Part shown: one piece after another, positions 25,191-34,133 of the stretch | Position numbering within the stretch: the first letter of the stretch is position 1 | How the letters are laid out: each line of letters starts with the position of its first letter | Notes under the pieces: model-generated | Databases searched by the model: none | What the model was told of the DNA's origin: nothing | What the model saw: the letters and a program-made list of their open reading frames with translations, nothing else | NCBI RefSeq assembly: GCF_021245725.1 | Contig: NZ_JAJGSX010000020.1 | Coordinates: 111,147 to 175,146, forward strand | Length of the DNA stretch: 64,000 bases | Direction of reading: 5' to 3' | DNA from: Pseudonocardia sp. TRM90224 | GTDB lineage: Bacteria > Actinomycetota > Actinomycetes > Mycobacteriales > Pseudonocardiaceae | Made by a program: the position numbers and the translations under genes

Positions 25191-26282
25191 ATGGCCGCTT
25201 CACCCGAGCCCAACCGCGCGCGCCGAGGCGGCCGGTGGCGCCGTGTCGCGCGGGCGCGGCTGGGACCCGACGCGATGGCGTCGCTCGCCGTCGGCCGCCG
25301 GGTCGCGGCCGAGATGCGCGCCGGGCTGGACGGGCCGGGCGTCACGTCGGCCGCCGGCCGGCTGCAGCACCTCCTCGACGCCGAGGCGGTCGGCCTGACC
25401 GGGCTCGACGGCGACATCGTCTGGGCCGGCTGGCCCGCCGACGAGAAGACGGCGGCGGCGCTGGTCGAGCAGGTGCTGCGGACCGACGCGCGCGCGGTCC
25501 GCAAGACCATGGTGGCGCTGCCGCTGCACGCGCGCGACGAGCTGGTCGGGGCGCTCGTCGTCGAGGGCGGCGTGACCACGGCCGACGCGCGTGAGGCGGC
25601 GATCCTCGTGAGCGACGCGCTGGACCGGGCGAAGTTGGAGGCCTCCGCCGAGGTTGCGGTGCAGGCCGAGCTGCGCGCGCTGCGGGCGGAGATCTCGCCG
25701 CACTTCGTCTACAACAGCCTCACGGCGATCGCGTCGTTCGTGCAGTCCGACCCGGAACGCGCGCGGGAGCTGCTGCTCGACTTCGCGGAGTACGCGCGGC
25801 ACAGCCTGGCCCGCCACGGCGACTACACCACGGTGTCGGGGGAGTTCCAGGCGATCGAGGCCTATCTCGCGCTGGCCAGGGCCGTGCTCGGCGAGCGGCT
25901 GCGGGTGCAGGTGCGGATCGCGCCGGAGATCCTGCCGGTGGCGCTGCCGTACCTCGCGCTGCAGCCGCTGGTCGAGAACGCCGTCCAGCACGGCGTCGAG
26001 GTGACGGGGGAGCGGGGGTCGGTGCAGGTCACCGGCGAGGCGGAGGGGAGCGAGTGCGTGATCACCGTCGAGGACGACGGGCCGGGCATGGACCCGGTGT
26101 ACGCCGCGGAGATACTCGCCGGCCGTGGGAAGCCGGGCAGCTTGGGGCTGGTGAACGTCGATCGGCGGCTGCGCACGGTCTTCGGTCCGGGCTACGGTCT
26201 GGTCATCGAGACCGCGACGGGGGCGGGCACGAGGGTCGTGCTGCGGGTACCTCGCTTCCAACCGGGGGTGGTCCCGCAGTGA
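25191..26282 (+). CDS. LytS-like sensor histidine kinase
   Basis: A 363-residue kinase with no membrane helix. An N-terminal GAF-like sensor (about 50-145) is followed by a His_kinase domain of the LytS type (phospho-histidine H171 in ISPHFVYNSL) and a GHKL ATPase domain (N-box PLVENAVQHG, G1 VEDDGPGM, G2 GLGLVN-type GSLGLVN). The ATG at 25191 has GGAGG upstream. It overlaps the response regulator start by 4 bases. It resembles kinases placed before actinobacterial acetate symporters; the cytosolic GAF may sense a metabolite (inference). Confidence 0.9.
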   Translation: MAASPEPNRARRGGRWRRVARARLGPDAMASLAVGRRVAAEMRAGLDGPGVTSAAGRLQHLLDAEAVGLTGLDGDIVWAGWPADEKTAAALVEQVLRTDARAVRKTMVALPLHARDELVGALVVEGGVTTADAREAAILVSDALDRAKLEASAEVAVQAELRALRAEISPHFVYNSLTAIASFVQSDPERARELLLDFAEYARHSLARHGDYTTVSGEFQAIEAYLALARAVLGERLRVQVRIAPEILPVALPYLALQPLVENAVQHGVEVTGERGSVQVTGEAEGSECVITVEDDGPGMDPVYAAEILAGRGKPGSLGLVNVDRRLRTVFGPGYGLVIETATGAGTRVVLRVPRFQPGVVPQ

Positions 26283-27088
26283 TCGCGCCGCATGGGCTGC
26301 GGGTGCTCGCCGTCGACGACGTCGCGCCCGCGCTGGACGAGCTGCGCCGGCTCCTGCTGGCATCGCCGGGCGTCAGCACCGTCGCCGCCGCGGGCGACCC
26401 GCTCACCGCGCTGCGCCTCATCCAGGCCGAGACGTACGACGCGGTGTTCCTGGACATCTCGATGCCGGCGATGGACGGGATGGAGCTGGCGTCGCTGCTG
26501 GCCAAGATGAGCGACCCGCCCGTCGTCGTGTTCGTGACGGCGTTCGAGGAGCACGCGGCGTCCGCCTACGGCATCGGCGCCGTCGACTACCTGCTCAAAC
26601 CCGTCAGCAAGGAGCGGCTGCGCTCCGCGCTGGAGCGGATCAGGCGGTTCATCGGCGCCGACACCGGCGGCGCGGCGGCGGCCCCCGAGGTGGTCGACGC
26701 GCTCGCCGCTGTGCCCGTCGAGCTGGCCGGGCGCACCCGGTACGTGCGCCGCGACGACGTCCGGTTCGCCGAGGCGCAGGGCGACTACGTGCGGCTGCAC
26801 GCCCCGTCGGGCGCGCACCTCGTCCGGATCCCGATCTCGCGGCTGGAGGAGCACTGGTCGCACGCCGGGTTCATCCGGGTGCACCGCAGCTACCTGCTCT
26901 CCGTGCCCGCCGTGCGCGAGTTGCGCAGCGACGTCACCGGTGGGCTGCTCGCCCACACCGACCTCGGTGACGTGCCGGTCAGCCGCCGCCACGCCCGTGA
27001 GCTGCGTGAACACCTGCTCGACGCTGCAACTCGTGGCGAGTTCGACCGCGGCGTCCGACACGAGCAGCCGCGCCGGGAGCAGCGGTGA
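26279..27088 (+). CDS. LytTR-family response regulator
   Basis: 269 residues. The receiver domain (8-125) has acidic residues in AVDDVAP, phospho-acceptor D59 in VFLDISMPAMDG, T in FVTAFEE, and K in YLLKPVS. The LytTR DNA-binding domain (about 150-250) is recognised by RYVRRDDVRFAEAQGDYVRLH and FIRVHRSYLL (quoted in part). The GTG at 26279 overlaps the kinase stop; its own end overlaps the next gene. It should regulate the following symporter genes. Confidence 0.92.
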   Translation: MIAPHGLRVLAVDDVAPALDELRRLLLASPGVSTVAAAGDPLTALRLIQAETYDAVFLDISMPAMDGMELASLLAKMSDPPVVVFVTAFEEHAASAYGIGAVDYLLKPVSKERLRSALERIRRFIGADTGGAAAAPEVVDALAAVPVELAGRTRYVRRDDVRFAEAQGDYVRLHAPSGAHLVRIPISRLEEHWSHAGFIRVHRSYLLSVPAVRELRSDVTGGLLAHTDLGDVPVSRRHARELREHLLDAATRGEFDRGVRHEQPRREQR

Positions 27089-27435
27089 CCCGCCTGAAGC
27101 GGGTGGCCGTCGCCAGCCCGCAGACCCGCCTCGCGCTCGCGCGGCGGCGCACGGGCATGCGGGCCGAGCTGCCTCACCTCGCACCGGCCGACGCCGAGCG
27201 CGCCCGCCGCATCCACCACGCGCAGCTGCGCAAGGCGCTGGTGGCGGTGGGGCTGCTCGGGGCGATGATCATCGGGTTGCCGCTGCTGCTGGCGGCGTTC
27301 CCGGCGCTCGACGAGGTCCGCGTCGCGGGCGTTCCGGTGTCGTGGCTCGCGGTGGCGGTGCTGCCGTACCCGCTGCTGGTGGTGCTCTCGCGGTGGCAGC
27401 TGCACAGGGCGGAGCGCACGGAGCGCGGCCGGTGA
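27085..27435 (+). CDS. Small two-helix membrane protein (symporter partner)
   Basis: 116 residues. A basic N-terminal part precedes two membrane helices (about 51-70 and 84-102) and a charged C-terminus. Size, topology and position immediately before a sodium:solute symporter match DUF485-like partners (compare the gene at 29242), but sequence similarity is weak. It is translationally coupled on both sides by 4-base overlaps. Confidence 0.7.
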   Translation: MTRLKRVAVASPQTRLALARRRTGMRAELPHLAPADAERARRIHHAQLRKALVAVGLLGAMIIGLPLLLAAFPALDEVRVAGVPVSWLAVAVLPYPLLVVLSRWQLHRAERTERGR

Positions 27436-29114
27436 TCAGTGCCGCGATCGTGGTCGTCGTGCTGGCGACGCTGCTCATCGGCGCCCGTGGTGTCGTGGCG
27501 ATCCGCAGCACGTCCGACTTCCTCGTGGCATCCCGCCGGATCTCCCCGACGCTGAACGCGGCGGCAGTTTCGGGCGAGTACCTCTCGGCGGCGTCGTTCC
27601 TGGGTGTCGCGGGGCTCGTCGTGAAGGACGGCATCGGCGCGCTCTGGTACCCGGTGGGCTTCACCGCCGGCTACATCGCGATGCTCGCGCTGGTCGCGGC
27701 GCCGATGCGGCGCACCGGCGCGCTGACCGTCCCCGACTTCGCCGAGGCCCGCCTGGGCTCCTCCGGCCTGCGCAAGCTCTCGGCCGTCGTGGTGCTGGTG
27801 ATCGCTACGCTCTACCTGGTTCCGCAGTTCAAGGCGGCCGGGCTGGTGCTGACCGTCGCGGGCGGCACCCCGTACTGGGTCGGCGTGGTCGTCGCCGGCG
27901 CCGCCGTGAGCATCACGCTCGCCCTCGGCGGCATGCGCGCGGCCACCTACGTGCAGGCGTTCCAGTTCGGGCTGAAGATGCTGCTGTTCATCGTGCCCGC
28001 GATCTGGCTGGTGCTGACCGTCAGCGAGACGACCCGCAGCGAGGCGCTCTCGCCGGTCGAGTTCACCCGCTTCGAGCGCAGGACGCCCGTCGAGTTCCGC
28101 CTCGACACCGAGCTCACGATCACCGAGCCGACCGCGGTGACCGTCGCGGGCGGGCAGCCCGCCGTGCTCGCGCCCGGCCACTACACCGCGCTCGCCGGCA
28201 GCGAATGGGTGTTCGAGAAGGGCGCGGACGTGCCGTCGGTCGCCGGCGGGTTCGCGCCAGGCGGGGACGGCTGGGGCCGCCCGCTGCTCGACGCCGGGTC
28301 CGGCTACCCGGTGCTCACGACGTGGTCGGTGCTGGTGGCGACCGTGCTGGGCACGATGGGCCTCCCGCACATCATCGTGCGGTTCCACACCAGCCCCGAC
28401 GGCCGCGGCGCCCGGCGCACCGCGTCGATCACGGTGGTGCTGCTCAGCGCCTTCTACCTCTTCCCCGCCGTCTACGGGCTGCTGGGGACGGTGCTGCTGC
28501 CGGAGCTGTTCCTGAGCGGCGGCACCGACACCGTCGTCGTCGAGCTGCCGGCGCGGGTCGACAGCGGGTGGGCCGGCACCTTCTTCACCGCGCTGCTCAC
28601 CGCGGGCGCGTTCGCGGCGTTCCTGGCGACGTCGCTCGGGTTGCTGCTCGCGCTGTCGGGCGCGGTCTCGCACGACCTGCTGCCCGGCACGACCGTGCGC
28701 AGGCTGCGCTTCACGACGCTGCTGGCCGCGGCGATCGTCGTCGCACTGGCGCTCCCCGCCGTGCACCTGGACGTCGGGGTGCTCGTGACCTCCGCGTTCG
28801 CCGTCGCCGCCTCGACGTTCTGCCCGCTGCTCGTGCTGGGCATCTGGTGGCCGCGGCTCACCGCGCGCGGTGCCGTCGTCGGCATCGTCGTGGGGCTGGG
28901 CTCATCGGCCGGCGTGATCGCGATCGACCTGTTCATCGGGGCCCCACCGGGCCTCGCGGCGCTGCTGCTCGGCCAACCCGCGCTCTGGTCGGTGCCGCTG
29001 GCCTTCCTGACGATGGTGCTGGTGTCGCTGCGCGGCCGGCCCCCGGCGTGGGCGAACGCCGCGATGCTGCGCCTCCACCTTGACGAGACGGAGCGATCCG
29101 CTCACCGCGAGTGA
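27432..29114 (+). CDS. Sodium:solute symporter with large extracytoplasmic insert
   Basis: 560 residues of the SSS family, with about 12-13 membrane helices. The motifs SGEYLSAASFLGVAG and GLPHIIVRFHTSPDGRGARR (quoted in full at 20 residues) match acetate/monocarboxylate carriers. An oddity is a soluble segment of about 100 residues (197-296), rich in beta-type sequence (EFRLDTELTITEPTAVTV), which the second symporter here replaces with a shorter loop. The GTG at 27432 overlaps the previous stop. Substrate probably a short monocarboxylate (inference). Confidence 0.85.
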   Translation: MISAAIVVVVLATLLIGARGVVAIRSTSDFLVASRRISPTLNAAAVSGEYLSAASFLGVAGLVVKDGIGALWYPVGFTAGYIAMLALVAAPMRRTGALTVPDFAEARLGSSGLRKLSAVVVLVIATLYLVPQFKAAGLVLTVAGGTPYWVGVVVAGAAVSITLALGGMRAATYVQAFQFGLKMLLFIVPAIWLVLTVSETTRSEALSPVEFTRFERRTPVEFRLDTELTITEPTAVTVAGGQPAVLAPGHYTALAGSEWVFEKGADVPSVAGGFAPGGDGWGRPLLDAGSGYPVLTTWSVLVATVLGTMGLPHIIVRFHTSPDGRGARRTASITVVLLSAFYLFPAVYGLLGTVLLPELFLSGGTDTVVVELPARVDSGWAGTFFTALLTAGAFAAFLATSLGLLLALSGAVSHDLLPGTTVRRLRFTTLLAAAIVVALALPAVHLDVGVLVTSAFAVAASTFCPLLVLGIWWPRLTARGAVVGIVVGLGSSAGVIAIDLFIGAPPGLAALLLGQPALWSVPLAFLTMVLVSLRGRPPAWANAAMLRLHLDETERSAHRE

Positions 29115-29241
29115 CCGCTTGTCGTGGTCCGCGACCGTTCGTCGGCCGTTCGTCGCGTCGCCCGGCGACGTGTCGTGCGCCACTTTTGCCGGGTATCCAC
29201 ATGTTCTTTGCTGTGTCACCTGAGGCGCGAGGAGGCACCCA

Positions 29242-29592
29242 GTGAGCACAGAGTCGTCGTCGTCCCCACCCCCGTCGACGGGTGAGAAGGACTGGAGAGA
29301 GGTCCAGTCCGCTCCCGAGTTCCAGGACCTCAGGCGGAGACTGCGCAACTTCGTCTTCCCGATCACCGGCCTGTTCCTGGCCTGGTACCTGCTGTACGTG
29401 CTGCTGGCGAGCTACGCGCCGGCGTTCATGTCGGTGAAGGTCTTCGGCAACGTCAACATCGGGCTGATCTTCGGGCTGCTGCAGTTCGTGTCGACGTTCG
29501 CGATCACGGCCTGGTACGTCCGCTTCGCCGACCGCAGGCTCGACCCGCTGGCCGGCAAGATCCGTTCCGACCTCGAGGAGGAGGCCAAGTGA
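29242..29592 (+). CDS. DUF485 (YjcH-like) inner membrane protein
   Basis: 116 residues. A Ser/Pro-rich N-terminus is followed by FQDLRRRLRNFVFPITGLF and two membrane helices (about 37-56 and 70-92), ending YVRFADRRLDPLAGKIR; this is the DUF485 pattern found before actP in many bacteria. The GTG at 29242 has GAGGAGG upstream. It overlaps actP by 4 bases. Confidence 0.88.
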   Translation: MSTESSSSPPPSTGEKDWREVQSAPEFQDLRRRLRNFVFPITGLFLAWYLLYVLLASYAPAFMSVKVFGNVNIGLIFGLLQFVSTFAITAWYVRFADRRLDPLAGKIRSDLEEEAK

Positions 29593-31232
29593 CGGCCATG
29601 CCTCTTGCCCAGGGTGTCGAGGGCAGCAACCCCATCCTCAACATCGCGATCTTCGGCGTCTTCGTCGTCATCACGCTCGCGATCGTCGTGCGCGTGAGCC
29701 GTCGCGCCACCCGCGGCGCGTCGGACTTCTACACCGCCGGCGGCGGCTTCTCCGGCCCGCAGAACGGCGTCGCGATCTCCGGCGACTACCTCTCGGCCGC
29801 GTCGTTCCTCGGCATCGCCGGCGCGATCGCGCTGAACGGCTACGACGGCTTCCTCTACTCGATCGGCTTCCTGGTGGCGTGGTTGGTCGCGCTGCTGCTG
29901 GTCGCGGAGCTGCTGCGGAACACCGGCAAGTACACGATGGGCGACGTGCTCGCGTTCCGGATGCGCCAGCGCCCCGTCCGGGCCGCCGCGGCCACCTCGA
30001 CGCTCGCGGTGTCGTTCTTCTACCTGCTCGCCCAGATGGCCGGCGCGGGCGGCCTGATCGCGCTGCTGCTCAACATCAGCGATGGTCTCGGCCAGGCGGT
30101 GGTGATCGCCGTCGTCGGCGCGATCATGATCGCCTACGTGCTGATCGGCGGCATGCGGGGCACGACGTGGGTGCAGATCATCAAGGCGGTGCTGCTCATC
30201 GTCGGCGCCGGCGTGATGACGCTGTGGGTGCTCGGGCTCAACGGATTCAACCTCTCGCACCTCCTGGGCGAGGCCGTCGCACGCGGCGGCGAGGCCGGCG
30301 AGGCGCTGCTCAACCCCGGCAAGCAGTACAAGACCGGTGTGCTGAGGCTCGACTTCGTCTCGCTCGCCCTGGCGCTGGTGCTCGGCACCGCCGGGCTCCC
30401 GCACATCCTGATGCGTTTCTACACCGTGCCGACGGCGAAGGAAGCGCGCCGTTCGGTGGTGTGGGCGATCTGGCTGATCGGTCTGTTCTACCTGTTCACG
30501 CTGGTCCTCGGGTACGGGGCGGGGGCGCTCGTCGGCCCGGACGCGATCAAGAAGGCGCCCGGCGCCGCGAACTCGGCGGCCCCGCTGCTGGCCTACGAGC
30601 TCGGCGGCACGCTGCTGCTCGGCATCATCGCGGCGGTCGCGTTCGCGACGATCCTCGCCGTGGTCGCGGGCCTGACGATCACCGCGTCGGCATCGTTCGC
30701 ACACGACATCTACGCCAACGTGATCAAGAAGGGGCAGGTCGACGGCAAGGACGAGGAGGTCAAGGTCGCCCGCATCACGGCGGTCGTGATCGGCGTCGTC
30801 GCCATCGCCGGCGGCATCCTCGCCAACGGGCAGAACATCGCGTTCCTGGTGGCGCTGGCCTTCGCGGTGGCGGCCTCGGCGAACCTGCCGACGATCCTCT
30901 ACTCGCTGTTCTGGAAGCGGTTCAACACCAACGGCGCGCTGTGGAGCATCTACGGCGGCCTCGCGGTCACCGTCGTGCTCATCGTGTTCTCGCCGGTGGT
31001 GTCGGGCAAGCCGGTCGACCCGGTGACCCAGAAGAGCGCGTCGATGCTGCAGGGCGTCGACTTCCACTGGTTCCCGCTCGACAACCCGGGCATTGTGTCG
31101 ATCCCGATCTCGTTCCTGCTCGGATACCTCGGCACGGTGCTGAGCAAGGACAAGGCCGACCCGCGCAAGTACGCCGAGATGGAGGTCCGCTCCCTCACCG
31201 GGGTCGGGTCCGAGAAGCCCATCGCGCACTAG
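29589..31232 (+). CDS. actP: Cation/acetate symporter
   Basis: A 547-residue SSS-family carrier with about 13 helices. SGDYLSAASFLGIAGAIALN, GYDGFLYSIGF, and GLPHILMRFYTVPTAKEARR are typical of ActP. It takes up acetate or a related monocarboxylate with Na+. The start is GTG 29589, coupled to the DUF485 gene. Together with the LytS/LytTR pair and the first symporter it forms a sensing and uptake block; the 127-bp gap at 29115-29241 probably carries a separate promoter. Confidence 0.92.
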   Translation: MTAMPLAQGVEGSNPILNIAIFGVFVVITLAIVVRVSRRATRGASDFYTAGGGFSGPQNGVAISGDYLSAASFLGIAGAIALNGYDGFLYSIGFLVAWLVALLLVAELLRNTGKYTMGDVLAFRMRQRPVRAAAATSTLAVSFFYLLAQMAGAGGLIALLLNISDGLGQAVVIAVVGAIMIAYVLIGGMRGTTWVQIIKAVLLIVGAGVMTLWVLGLNGFNLSHLLGEAVARGGEAGEALLNPGKQYKTGVLRLDFVSLALALVLGTAGLPHILMRFYTVPTAKEARRSVVWAIWLIGLFYLFTLVLGYGAGALVGPDAIKKAPGAANSAAPLLAYELGGTLLLGIIAAVAFATILAVVAGLTITASASFAHDIYANVIKKGQVDGKDEEVKVARITAVVIGVVAIAGGILANGQNIAFLVALAFAVAASANLPTILYSLFWKRFNTNGALWSIYGGLAVTVVLIVFSPVVSGKPVDPVTQKSASMLQGVDFHWFPLDNPGIVSIPISFLLGYLGTVLSKDKADPRKYAEMEVRSLTGVGSEKPIAH

Positions 31233-31287
31233 CGCCCGCAGGGAACGTCGCGGCCGGATCTCCTCCGCTCCGGCCGCGCGGCACAAC

Positions 31288-31322
31288 GGCCCGCCGTCGA
31301 GGCGACCCCTCGGCGGCGGGCC
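31288..31322 (+). terminator. Stem-loop terminator after actP
   Basis: GGCCCGCCGtCGAGG pairs with CCTCGGCGGCGGGCC around a short loop, 55 bases past the actP stop. There is no T-run, as is common for actinobacterial terminators. 31233-31511 holds no gene otherwise. Confidence 0.6.
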
Positions 31323-31393
31323 GGTCGCACGGTGCCACGGTTCGCTCAGGCCCGGCTCCCCGGCGCCCGGCTCCGCCGGGACGGCGCGCACGC

Positions 31394-31452
31394 GAGGGCA
31401 GGAAAGCCACTTTCCTGCCCTGTGAGGGCCTGAAAGTGGCTTTCCTGCCCTC
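31394..31452. repeat. Family A double palindrome, copy 3
   Basis: Between convergent actP and the TetR-type gene, 72 bases beyond the stem-loop terminator. The right half has one change (CCTGAAAG for CCGGAAAG). As a terminator already precedes it, the element does not look like the only stop signal here. Confidence 0.92.
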
Positions 31453-31511
31453 CCGCCGGGGTCCCGCGCGGACCTTCCTGAGCCTCCGCCGGTGGCGGGG
31501 CGGAGCCCACC

Positions 31512-32345
31512 TCACGCCGGCAGGAAGATCTCGCGTTCGACGAACGCGAGCAGCGCCGCCCGCATCGTCTGGGCCGTGACGCCGGGGGCCTCGGTGAGGA
31601 CCTGGATGCCCAGCCCGTCGGTCAGCGACGTCAGCTGCAGCGCCACCAGCTTCGCGTCGATGTCGCGGACCTGTCCCTGCCGCCGGCCGCGTTCGATGAT
31701 CCGCTCCACGGCCTCGCGCCAGCGTCCGTAGAACGCCGTGTGCGCCGAGCGCAGCGCGGGTCGCACCGCCGACTCCGCCCAGAACTGCAGCCACACCGAC
31801 CACTCGTCGCGGACCTGCCCCACGGGCAGCTGCATCTCGATCAGCCGCAGCATCCGGTCGCGCCCGCTCTCCAGCGCGACGAGCTCGGCGGACTGCCGCG
31901 CGAACGCCGCCTCCATGCAGTGGCTGAGCGCCGCCTCCAGCACGTCGGCCTTCGTCGGGAAGTAGTAGTGCACGGCCGCTGAGCTGGTGCTGCACGCGCT
32001 GGCGATGTCGGCGATCCGCACCGAGTGGTAGCCGCGCGCGGCGATGAGCCGCCACGCCGCGTTCAGCAGCCGGGTGCGCGGGTCGTCGTCGCCCGCCGGC
32101 ACCGCCACGACCGTCGCGCGGCGGGGCCCGGCCCCGGTGCCGTGCATCAGCCAGTCGACGGTGACGCCGGCCTGTTCGGCGATCGCGGCCAGCTCGTCGG
32201 TGCGGAACCGTCGCAGCCCGTTGAGCGACTTCGACAGCTTCGTCGGCTCCATCCCGATGGCCGCCGCGAGGTCGCGCTGCGTCTCGCCGCGTGAGGCCAG
32301 CACATCGCGCACCCGCTCGGGCACCACATCCACCGTCACCCGCAC
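31512..32345 (-). CDS. Fused XRE-HTH plus TetR-family regulator
   Basis: 277 residues with two DNA-binding modules. Residues 10-68 form an XRE/Cro-type helix-turn-helix (TQRDLAAAIGMEPTKLSKSL). Residues 88-137 are a TetR helix-turn-helix (IADIASACSTSSAAVHYYFP), followed by a TetR C-terminal ligand domain similar to BetI-type proteins. The start at GTG 32345 has no strong ribosome site; GTG codons 6 and 12 bases later are alternatives, but all keep the XRE part. It is divergent from the dipeptide/acyl-CoA operon and likely represses it; two different palindromes lie between. Confidence 0.85.
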   Translation of the reverse strand: MRVTVDVVPERVRDVLASRGETQRDLAAAIGMEPTKLSKSLNGLRRFRTDELAAIAEQAGVTVDWLMHGTGAGPRRATVVAVPAGDDDPRTRLLNAAWRLIAARGYHSVRIADIASACSTSSAAVHYYFPTKADVLEAALSHCMEAAFARQSAELVALESGRDRMLRLIEMQLPVGQVRDEWSVWLQFWAESAVRPALRSAHTAFYGRWREAVERIIERGRRQGQVRDIDAKLVALQLTSLTDGLGIQVLTEAPGVTAQTMRAALLAFVEREIFLPA

Positions 32346-32358
32346 ACACTACCGCGGA

Positions 32359-32375
32359 ATTGCGAGAATCGCAAT
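32359..32375. promoter_or_regulatory. Candidate operator 1 (ATTGCGA repeat)
   Basis: A perfect inverted repeat, ATTGCGA-GAA-TCGCAAT, 14 bases upstream of the XRE-TetR start; suits autoregulation. Confidence 0.6.
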
Positions 32376-32396
32376 CACATCGGCCATTTCGGTTGG

Positions 32397-32461
32397 CCGT
32401 CGACAATGACGTGCTGGCTGCTCCGAGGGCGAGTTTACGACCGGAACGTCCTTGTCGACGG
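32397..32461. repeat. Family C palindrome, copy 2
   Basis: An imperfect copy lying between divergent genes. Outer arms CCGTCGACAA / TTGTCGACGG pair; the inner arms have drifted. It keeps the CTCCGAGG segment also seen in copy 1. A TTGACA (32463-32468) directly follows and could be a -35 box. Confidence 0.85.
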
Positions 32462-32501
32462 GTTGACAGGACGCCCAGTGGTGGCCATCCTTGCCGCACC
32501 G

Positions 32502-32515
32502 ACTGATACGTCAGT
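32502..32515. promoter_or_regulatory. Candidate operator 2 (TetR-type)
   Basis: ACTGATACGTCAGT has 5-bp complementary arms and resembles common TetR operators (ACTGA..TCAGT). It lies 32 bases before the substrate-binding protein start, downstream of the possible promoter. Confidence 0.5.
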
Positions 32516-32546
32516 CAGTTGCGATCCACCGGCGGAGGTGTCGACG

Positions 32547-34133
32547 ATGACCCGACCCAGAGGTGGCGGACGGCTGTCGCGGCGCGAGCTGCTGCGGCTC
32601 GGGATGCTGGGAGCTGCCGCCGCGGGTGCGGCCGGGCTCACCACCTCCTGCGCGTCCGCCGCGATACCCGGCGCCACCGCGCGCGGCGGCCAGGCGGGCG
32701 CGGGCGGGCGGCTGCGCGTCGGCGTGGTCGGCGGCTCGATCAAGGACACGCTCGACGCGCACATCCCGGTCACCCACCCCGACCAGGCCCGCCTGATCAA
32801 CATGTACGACGGGCTGGCGACGTTCGACGACCAGTACCGCATCCAGCTCGCGCTCGCGGAGTCGATCGAGCCCTCCGCCGACGCGAAGGTGTGGACGGTC
32901 CGCCTGCGCGACGGGCTGGAGTTCCACAACGGCAAGCCCGTGACGGCCGAGGACGTCGCCTTCACGCTGCGCCGGATCATCGACCCGGACGACCCCAAGT
33001 CCGGCGCGACCGGTTTCGCGTCGGTCGACGCCGGCGGCATGCAGGTGCTCGACCCGCGCACCCTGCGGCTCACCCTCGCCACCCCGGACGCGACGCTGCT
33101 CGACTCGTTCGCCCAGTACTCCAACGGGATCGTCCCGGTCGGGTACGACCCCGCCAACCCGATCGGCGCGGGTCCGTTCCGCAACGCGAGCTTCCAGCCC
33201 GGCCAGCAGAGCGTCTTCCTGCGCCACGACAACCACTGGCGCCCCAACGAGCCGCAGGTCGCGGAGCTGGTGATCATCGACTTCCCGGACGACACGGCGC
33301 GGGTCAACGCGCTGCTGGGCGGCCAGGTCGACGCGATCGACCAGCTCCCGATCGGGCTGATGCGGGTGGTCGAGGCCGACCCGAGCCTGCGGGTGCTGGA
33401 GGCGGAGACCGGCGCGTGGCTCCCGTTCACGATGCGGGTCGACCGCCCGCCCTTCGACGACGTGCGGGTGCGCCAGGCGATGCGCCTGGTCGTCGACCGC
33501 GAGCAGATGGTGCGCCAGGTGCTCTCCGGCCGCGGCAAGGTCGGCAACGACCTCTACGCCCCGTTCGACCCCGGCTACGCCGCCGACATCCCGCAGCGCA
33601 CCCGCGACATCGCGCAGGCCCGCCGGCTGCTCCAGGAAGCCGGCAAGGAGAACCTGCAGGTCGAGCTGGTGACCTCGGCGGTCGCGGCGGGTGTCGTCGA
33701 GGCCGCGCAGGTGTACGCGGAGCAGGCCAAGGAGGCCGGCATCACCGTCACCATCCGCAAGGTCGACTCCGGCGAGTTCTACGGCGACAACTACCTGCAG
33801 TGGGACTTCGCGCAGGACTTCTGGTTCACCCGCAACTTCCTGCCGCAGACGGCCGTCGGCAGCCTTCCCGACGCGCCCTACAACGAGACACACTGGGCCG
33901 ATCCCGAGTTCATCGACATCGTCAACCGGGCCAAGGCGACCGTCGACGAGACGGCCCGCAACGAGCTGATCCGGCAGGCGCAACGGATCGAGCACGAGCG
34001 CGGCGGCTACATCGTCTGGGGCTTCGGCAACCAGGTCGACGCCTACAGCAGGCGGCTCGCGGGGTTCACCCCGGACCGGGGCGGCATCCCGCTCTCCGGG
34101 TACAACTTCCGGAAGGTCGGGTTCACGGCATGA
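32547..34133 (+). CDS. ABC transporter substrate-binding lipoprotein (peptide/SBP_5 family)
   Basis: A 528-residue solute-binding protein of the dipeptide/oligopeptide/nickel class. The N-terminus has a twin-arginine-like SRRELLRLGM, a hydrophobic stretch and a cysteine in LTTSC (C35), so it is probably a Tat- or Sec-exported lipoprotein. The SBP_5 fold is shown by RDGLEFHNGKPVTAEDVAF. The ATG at 32547 has GGCGGAGG upstream. It is the first gene of an eight-gene unit joined by 1-4 base overlaps. The ligand need not be a peptide given the acyl-CoA enzymes downstream. Confidence 0.92.
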   Translation: MTRPRGGGRLSRRELLRLGMLGAAAAGAAGLTTSCASAAIPGATARGGQAGAGGRLRVGVVGGSIKDTLDAHIPVTHPDQARLINMYDGLATFDDQYRIQLALAESIEPSADAKVWTVRLRDGLEFHNGKPVTAEDVAFTLRRIIDPDDPKSGATGFASVDAGGMQVLDPRTLRLTLATPDATLLDSFAQYSNGIVPVGYDPANPIGAGPFRNASFQPGQQSVFLRHDNHWRPNEPQVAELVIIDFPDDTARVNALLGGQVDAIDQLPIGLMRVVEADPSLRVLEAETGAWLPFTMRVDRPPFDDVRVRQAMRLVVDREQMVRQVLSGRGKVGNDLYAPFDPGYAADIPQRTRDIAQARRLLQEAGKENLQVELVTSAVAAGVVEAAQVYAEQAKEAGITVTIRKVDSGEFYGDNYLQWDFAQDFWFTRNFLPQTAVGSLPDAPYNETHWADPEFIDIVNRAKATVDETARNELIRQAQRIEHERGGYIVWGFGNQVDAYSRRLAGFTPDRGGIPLSGYNFRKVGFTA

